Origin: Granulosicoccaceae bacterium
GTDB taxonomy: Bacteria; Pseudomonadota; Gammaproteobacteria; DAOVJZ01
Assembly (NCBI GenBank): GCA_030632035.1
Contig: DAOVJZ010000032.1
Coordinates: 1 to 10,802, forward strand
DNA length: 10,802 nucleotides
Direction: 5' to 3'
In this document: positions 7,718 to 10,802 of the stretch, one piece after another
Numbering within the stretch: position 1 is the stretch's first letter
Layout: each line of letters begins with the position of its first letter
Notes under the pieces: generated by a model
What the model was told of the DNA's origin: nothing
The model's input: only the letters and a program-made list of their open reading frames with translations
The model's database searches: none
Position numbers and translations under genes: made by a program

Positions 7718-8230
7718 TTATGTTTCCTTTTTATTCTCAATAATCACAGCAATGCTTTTTAATATTTGCGTAAGGCCTTGTAGTATTATCAGGCTCGGCA
7801 TAATAAGCAGTGTTGTTTTGAGAAGATAAACACCCGGCAATCCACCAGCTTCACGTGAACCTTCTTGTAGTGCCCATGAGCTGGTTACATAATCGAAGCT
7901 GTACCAGAAAATAAATACAGAAACAGGGAGCAATAAAAAAATTGCACCAAGACAATCAATCCACGCCTTGCCAACAGTTGATAAATTACGGTAAAAAATA
8001 TCAACACGCACATGGCCTTCCTGTTTTAACGTATAGGCAGCGCCTAGTAAAAAAACCAGAGCATGCATAAAAACAACGGATTCCTGCATGGAAATCCAGC
8101 CGATATTATTTACTTTACGCAAAACAACGATCAAAAAGGTAACCAGCACCATTAACAGTGTAAGCCACGAGATGGTCTTACCGACCCATTCATTAAGTAA
8201 ATCAATAGTGTTGGTTATTTTTGAAAGCAT
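7718..8230 (-). CDS. dctQ: TRAP transporter small permease subunit (DctQ family)
   Basis: A 170-residue, four-helix inner-membrane protein that scaffolds the large TRAP subunit. Membrane segments by eye: residues 19-38, 50-67, 90-110 and 138-163. The family hallmark EGHVRVDIFY lies at 71-80 after helix 2, and LQEGSREAGGLPGVYLLK precedes helix 4, as is usual in DctQ. The N-terminus (IDLLNEWVGKTISWLTLLMV) fits the family, supporting the ATG at 8230, although the only purine-rich site (AGGTGA, 8251-8246) is about 15 bases upstream, which is long. It follows thrB by 37 bases on the same strand and leads directly into dctM, so thrB-dctQ-dctM may be one transcript. Partner receptor is probably the TakP-like protein at 4333-5409. 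Confidence 0.93.
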   Translation of the reverse strand: MLSKITNTIDLLNEWVGKTISWLTLLMVLVTFLIVVLRKVNNIGWISMQESVVFMHALVFLLGAAYTLKQEGHVRVDIFYRNLSTVGKAWIDCLGAIFLLLPVSVFIFWYSFDYVTSSWALQEGSREAGGLPGVYLLKTTLLIMPSLIILQGLTQILKSIAVIIENKKET

Positions 8231-8267
8231 GGCAGAAAGGTATCGTCACCTGTTTTATCCTGTTTGT

Positions 8268-9218
8268 TCAGGGCCAGAGTTTCAGTATCAGGGATTCATG
8301 TTCGCGGTGGTGTAAGAGAATATTTTTAAAGGCATCCGGGTTTTTAGTATGGGTCAATTCGCCATCACGCGGGAAATGCAGGTCATGCAGGCGAGATAAC
8401 CAGAAACGTAATGCACCAGCACGCAACATAACAGGCCACATGCTGTGTTCCTGTTCTGACAAGGGCCGTTTTTCATGATAAGCACGAACAAAGGCTATTG
8501 TCTTTTCTTCATCAAGACTGCCATCTTCTGTGCTACACCAGTCATTCACTGTAACGGCAATATCATAAAGAAGCACATCATTACAGGCATAATAAAAATC
8601 AATAATGCCGGTGAGCGTATTATCCGTGAACATAACGTTATCGCGAAACATATCGGCATGGATAATGCCTGTTGGTAGATCAGAGCGATCATGTAGTTTC
8701 TGGAATTCAATTTCATTTTCCAGCATCTTGAGTTCATCATCACTTAATTTTGATGAAACCTTTTTACTGGTTTCAACCCACCACTTTAGACCACGGGCAT
8801 TATCTCGTGATTGTTTAAAACCCTGACCTGCCACATGCATGCATCCAAGTTGTGAACCAAGTGCAATGACTTGTTCGATATTCGGGTTAATAACATTAAT
8901 GCCCTTCAATCGTGTGACAAATGCTGCCGGTTTACCATTTAATTTGCGCAGATAGTGATTGTTGTTATCTGGTATTGGGTGCGGACAAGGTATGCCCTCA
9001 TCTGCAAGGTGTGCTGTCATATCCAGAAAGTAGGGAAGCTCGTCCATGCTCAGTGCTTCAAACAAGGTAAGGACATATTGTCCTTGAGTTGTCGTTACAA
9101 AATAATTGGTATTTTCGATACCGGCACTGATGCCTTCATATTCGACAAGTTCACCAATCGAATATTCAGTCAGGAATTGTTCTAGCTCGTCGCGTTCGAT
9201 GCGCGTATATACAGACAT
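8268..9218 (-). CDS. thrB: Homoserine kinase, type II (ThrB)
   Basis: A 316-residue cytoplasmic kinase of the APH-like type found in pseudomonads and relatives, not the GHMP-type ThrB of E. coli. It phosphorylates L-homoserine with ATP to O-phosphohomoserine, the step before threonine synthase. Seen: N-lobe GISAGIENTNYFVTT (29-43), a nucleotide-loop equivalent typical of this group; the catalytic loop HADMFRDN with H187, D189 and N194; and the metal-binding aspartate D207 in GIIDFYYA. Length is as expected (about 315). The start MSVYTRIERDELEQFL matches the usual N-terminus. The ribosome site is weak, and a 10-base palindrome (9222-9231) sits just before the ATG. It lies downstream of the DUF2782 gene on the same strand, as beside polA in Pseudomonas, with a 92-base gap. 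Confidence 0.95.
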   Translation of the reverse strand: MSVYTRIERDELEQFLTEYSIGELVEYEGISAGIENTNYFVTTTQGQYVLTLFEALSMDELPYFLDMTAHLADEGIPCPHPIPDNNNHYLRKLNGKPAAFVTRLKGINVINPNIEQVIALGSQLGCMHVAGQGFKQSRDNARGLKWWVETSKKVSSKLSDDELKMLENEIEFQKLHDRSDLPTGIIHADMFRDNVMFTDNTLTGIIDFYYACNDVLLYDIAVTVNDWCSTEDGSLDEEKTIAFVRAYHEKRPLSEQEHSMWPVMLRAGALRFWLSRLHDLHFPRDGELTHTKNPDAFKNILLHHREHESLILKLWP

Positions 9219-9310
9219 GGGAATCCGGATTTTTGTATTTTAAATAAGCTGGCACCTATTTTATTACAATTTCACACAAAAGCCCGCTAAATATTTATAT
9301 TAAAGCGATA
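9219..9310. other. Spacer between the DUF2782 gene and thrB
   Basis: This AT-rich 92-base gap holds a perfect 10-base palindrome, AATCCGGATT, at 9222-9231, three bases before the thrB start. A weak minus-strand hairpin (CGCT 9307-9304 with AGCG 9288-9285, around an AATAT/ATATT core) lies just after the DUF2782 stop and is followed by GGCTTTTG. It has only a four-T tail, so is a poor terminator. I found no convincing -35/-10 pair. Confidence 0.4.
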
Positions 9311-9652
9311 TTACCACTTCATGATGACCCAGCCGGGTACTGCAATATCTGAGGCTAGATCGTCCCGACGTGTTTCCAGATTGCCGTCCCCATCAGAATC
9401 AACCATGTAATAAGGGCTACCAGCAGTGGGTATAATCTTGACCATATACAAACGACCATTGGCGCGGTATTCGTGCACAGTCGTATCTCTGCGTTTGATG
9501 ATCGTGACATCTGGCTCCAGTGTTTCACCACTTTTTACCTTTTCAGGAATGAGTGGTGGTTCAGGCACAGGTTGCAGTTCAGGTGCCTCTTCAGCACTGA
9601 CATAAGTCCATGACAGGCTCATGATCAACAACAGTGTTTTTAAATATCTCAT
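9311..9652 (-). CDS. DUF2782 family exported protein
   Basis: A 113-residue small protein of unknown function. The first 20 residues are a Sec signal peptide (basic MRYLK, hydrophobic LLLIMSLSW, likely cleavage after VSA), so it is periplasmic. A proline- and glutamate-rich stretch (21-37) follows, then a compact domain, EPDVTIIKRRDTTVHEYRANGRLYMVKIIP, ending in PGWVIMKW, typical of DUF2782. The loop DSDGDGNLE at 85-93 resembles the first part of a calcium loop (D85, D87, D89, N91, E93). A good ribosome site (AAGGGA, six bases before ATG) supports the start. The same family sits between polA and thrB in Pseudomonas; here it lies 21 bases after the LOG gene and is probably cotranscribed with it. 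Function unknown. Confidence 0.88.
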   Translation of the reverse strand: MRYLKTLLLIMSLSWTYVSAEEAPELQPVPEPPLIPEKVKSGETLEPDVTIIKRRDTTVHEYRANGRLYMVKIIPTAGSPYYMVDSDGDGNLETRRDDLASDIAVPGWVIMKW

Positions 9653-9673
9653 CAGTATTCCCTTTATGAGTAA

Positions 9674-10405
9674 TTACAGTTCGAGCAATATTTCTTTTTC
9701 TTCCGCAGAAGGCTCGAAGCCACGATGCTCGTAATGTTGGAAGATAGCATTAACCACATCCTGTGGTTTGTCCAGTACCTTTATCAGATCAAGATCCTCA
9801 GCATCAACAGTACCTTCTTCCACTAGCGTATTTTTGAACCAGTCGAGCAATCCCTGCCAGAAAGGAGAGTGTACCAAAATAATCGGAATACGGCGGGTTT
9901 TACCGGTTTGTACCAGTGTCAGGATTTCTGCCAGTTCATCCAGCGTACCAAAGCCACCGGGCATGACGACATAGGCAGAGGCGTATTTTACGAACATGAC
10001 TTTTCTTGAAAAGAAATGCCGAAAATTCAGTGAGATATCCTGATAAGGATTGCCACCCTGTTCCATAGGCAACTGGATATTAAGCCCAATACTTGGAGAT
10101 TTTCCGTCAAAGGCTCCCTTGTTTGCGGCTTCCATAATGCCGGGGCCGCCTCCACTGACGACACTGAAGCCAGCATCTGATAATGCCCGTGCAACTTCTT
10201 CGGTTAATTTGTAATAGGGATGATCGGTTTTGGTCCGTGCCGAACCAAAAATACTGACCGATGGTTTGATTTTGGCCAGGCGCTCAAAACCTTCCACAAA
10301 CTCAGCCATGATCTGGAAAATTTTCCATGACTCACGCGTAAGCATGGAATCATTGATAGGACTGTATCTGGAATGTGGATGCTTAAAATCGTTATTATTT
10401 GACAT
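9674..10405 (-). CDS. LOG-family protein (TIGR00730-type Rossmann nucleotide phosphoribohydrolase)
   Basis: A 243-residue cytoplasmic protein of the LOG (lysine decarboxylase-like, misnamed) family, which cleaves nucleoside 5'-monophosphates such as AMP or cytokinin ribotides to free base and ribose 5-phosphate. Seen: SIFGSART (51-58), VVSGGGPGIMEAANKGA (82-98), FFSRKVMF with R134, and the signature PGGFGTLDE (149-157) ending in E157. R134 and E157 match the catalytic Arg and Glu of plant LOG proteins. No PLP lysine or decarboxylase domain exists, so the old 'lysine decarboxylase' label should not be used. An N-terminal extension of about 45 residues makes it longer than the short LOGs (about 190). 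A good ribosome site (GAGGAA, 10419-10414) supports the ATG. Divergent from polA; probably heads a transcript with the DUF2782 gene. Physiological substrate unknown. Confidence 0.92.
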   Translation of the reverse strand: MSNNNDFKHPHSRYSPINDSMLTRESWKIFQIMAEFVEGFERLAKIKPSVSIFGSARTKTDHPYYKLTEEVARALSDAGFSVVSGGGPGIMEAANKGAFDGKSPSIGLNIQLPMEQGGNPYQDISLNFRHFFSRKVMFVKYASAYVVMPGGFGTLDELAEILTLVQTGKTRRIPIILVHSPFWQGLLDWFKNTLVEEGTVDAEDLDLIKVLDKPQDVVNAIFQHYEHRGFEPSAEEKEILLEL

Positions 10406-10584
10406 AATTTAAATTCCTCGACTTCCTTGTAGACCTGACATGGTCTGAAAAGTTGAATTCGGTTACTCTTAATAAGCTTAGCGGTCTTTATTAAGGCTTG
10501 CTTTAACCAGCATATTCTTAAGAAAATACAACAATATGCAAAATAACCCTAATTATTTATGTTTAAAATTTAATCAGTTTTGCC
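10406..10584. other. Divergent regulatory spacer between the LOG gene and polA
   Basis: This 179-base AT-rich spacer must hold the promoters of both genes. Beyond the LOG ribosome site I see an inverted repeat at 10468-10495, a shorter one at 10431-10446 (AGACC, six-base loop, GGTCT) and a palindrome TTCTTAAGAA at 10515-10524. A TAAAAT (10564-10569) could be a polA -10 box, but no -35 fits. No gene or known RNA is recognised. Confidence 0.5.
10468..10495. repeat. Inverted repeat, 8-base arms (CTTAATAA / TTATTAAG)
   Basis: CTTAATAA at 10468-10475 and its exact reverse complement TTATTAAG at 10488-10495 are separated by 12 bases. The left arm continues into a TAAGCTTA palindrome (10473-10480). 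There is no following T-run on either strand, so a terminator is unlikely; a regulator site or a chance AT-rich repeat are the alternatives. Confidence 0.55.
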
Positions 10585-10802
10585 ATGAAAAATAAAAAAC
10601 AACTGGTTCTCGTTGACGGCTCCTCTTATTTGTATCGTGCCTTCCATGCCATGCCTGGATTAACCAACTCCAGGGGAGAACCGACGGGTGCGGTTTATGG
10701 TGTGATCAATATGATCCGTAAATTGCTGGCAGATGAATCACCGGAACTCATTGCCATGGTATTTGATGCCAAGGGTAAAACATTCCGTGATGACCTATAT
10801 AA
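10585..10802 (+). CDS. polA: DNA polymerase I, N-terminal fragment (cut by window end)
   Basis: The first 72 codons of DNA polymerase I, which fills repair gaps and replaces RNA primers. The visible part is the start of the 5'-3' exonuclease (flap endonuclease) domain: LVLVDGSSYLYRAFHAMP with metal-binding D11, then NSRGEPTGAVYGVINMIRKLL and VFDAKGKTFRDDLY, all close to E. coli PolA from memory. The ATG at 10585 fits the family N-terminus, though the preceding TAATCAGTTTTGCC has no Shine-Dalgarno. The reading frame is open at the window edge, so exonuclease, proofreading and polymerase domains beyond this cannot be judged. Confidence 0.95.
   Translation, partial: MKNKKQLVLVDGSSYLYRAFHAMPGLTNSRGEPTGAVYGVINMIRKLLADESPELIAMVFDAKGKTFRDDLY

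Noticed and set aside
7711..7740. Longer dctM start at the TTG at 7740
   Set aside because: It would add a basic, non-membrane decapeptide not typical of DctM and overlap dctQ; the ATG at 7710 gives the family N-terminus MEYIPLL.
9260..9285. CRP-like site upstream of thrB (TGTGTGAAATTGT on the minus strand, lac-like)
   Set aside because: The second half TCACA is missing.
9280..9307. Terminator after the DUF2782 gene (minus strand)
   Set aside because: The AT-rich stem is interrupted and the tail is only GGCTTTTG, too weak to call a terminator.
9674..10405. Lysine decarboxylase
   Set aside because: The GGGPGIME and PGGFGTLDE motifs are of LOG phosphoribohydrolases; no PLP-binding lysine or decarboxylase domain is present.

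Overview
The window looks like ordinary chromosome from a gammaproteobacterium. UvrD resembles the E. coli enzyme from end to end, with motif residues at the same numbers. The string polA, DUF2782 gene, thrB (type II homoserine kinase) recalls the Pseudomonas polA neighbourhood, here with a LOG-family gene inserted. By eye the DNA is moderately AT-rich (not computed). TRAP transport and a KamA-type radical SAM enzyme suggest a marine or sulfur/methylotroph-like lineage, but genus cannot be fixed. I see no tRNA, rRNA, CRISPR array, insertion sequence or phage gene.

Layout. Positions 5-1384 (+) encode a KamA-family radical SAM protein, convergent with a DUF938 methyltransferase (1430-2029, -). 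An 82-base divergent promoter region separates the latter from uvrD (2112-4292, +). Forty bases after uvrD comes a Tat-exported TRAP solute-binding protein of the TakP type (4333-5409, +), then a MinD/FlhG-like ATPase (5482-6324, +). The ATPase stop codon directly abuts the stop of the large TRAP permease gene on the other strand. The minus strand then carries, in transcription order, a LOG-family nucleotidase gene (10405-9674), a DUF2782 exported protein (9652-9311), thrB (9218-8268), dctQ (8230-7718) and dctM (7710-6325). A 179-base divergent spacer with a good inverted repeat precedes the start of polA (10585 to window end, +).

How the genes work together. The three TRAP parts (binding protein, small and large permease) should form one sodium-coupled importer, probably for a 2-oxo acid or similar organic acid. 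They are split into two convergent units with the MinD-like ATPase between them. The rest is housekeeping: DNA repair (uvrD, polA), threonine synthesis (thrB), nucleotide clean-up (LOG).

The most unusual item is the MinD/FlhG-like ATPase. Its Walker A signature lysine and the second aspartate of the switch I region are replaced, it lacks the FlhG N-terminal activation motif, yet it ends in a short MinD-like amphipathic tail. Second is the KamA-like enzyme, which keeps the cluster, PLP-lysine and carboxylate-binding arginine positions but lacks acidic side-chain-binding residues expected for lysine. No clearly new multi-gene system is visible.
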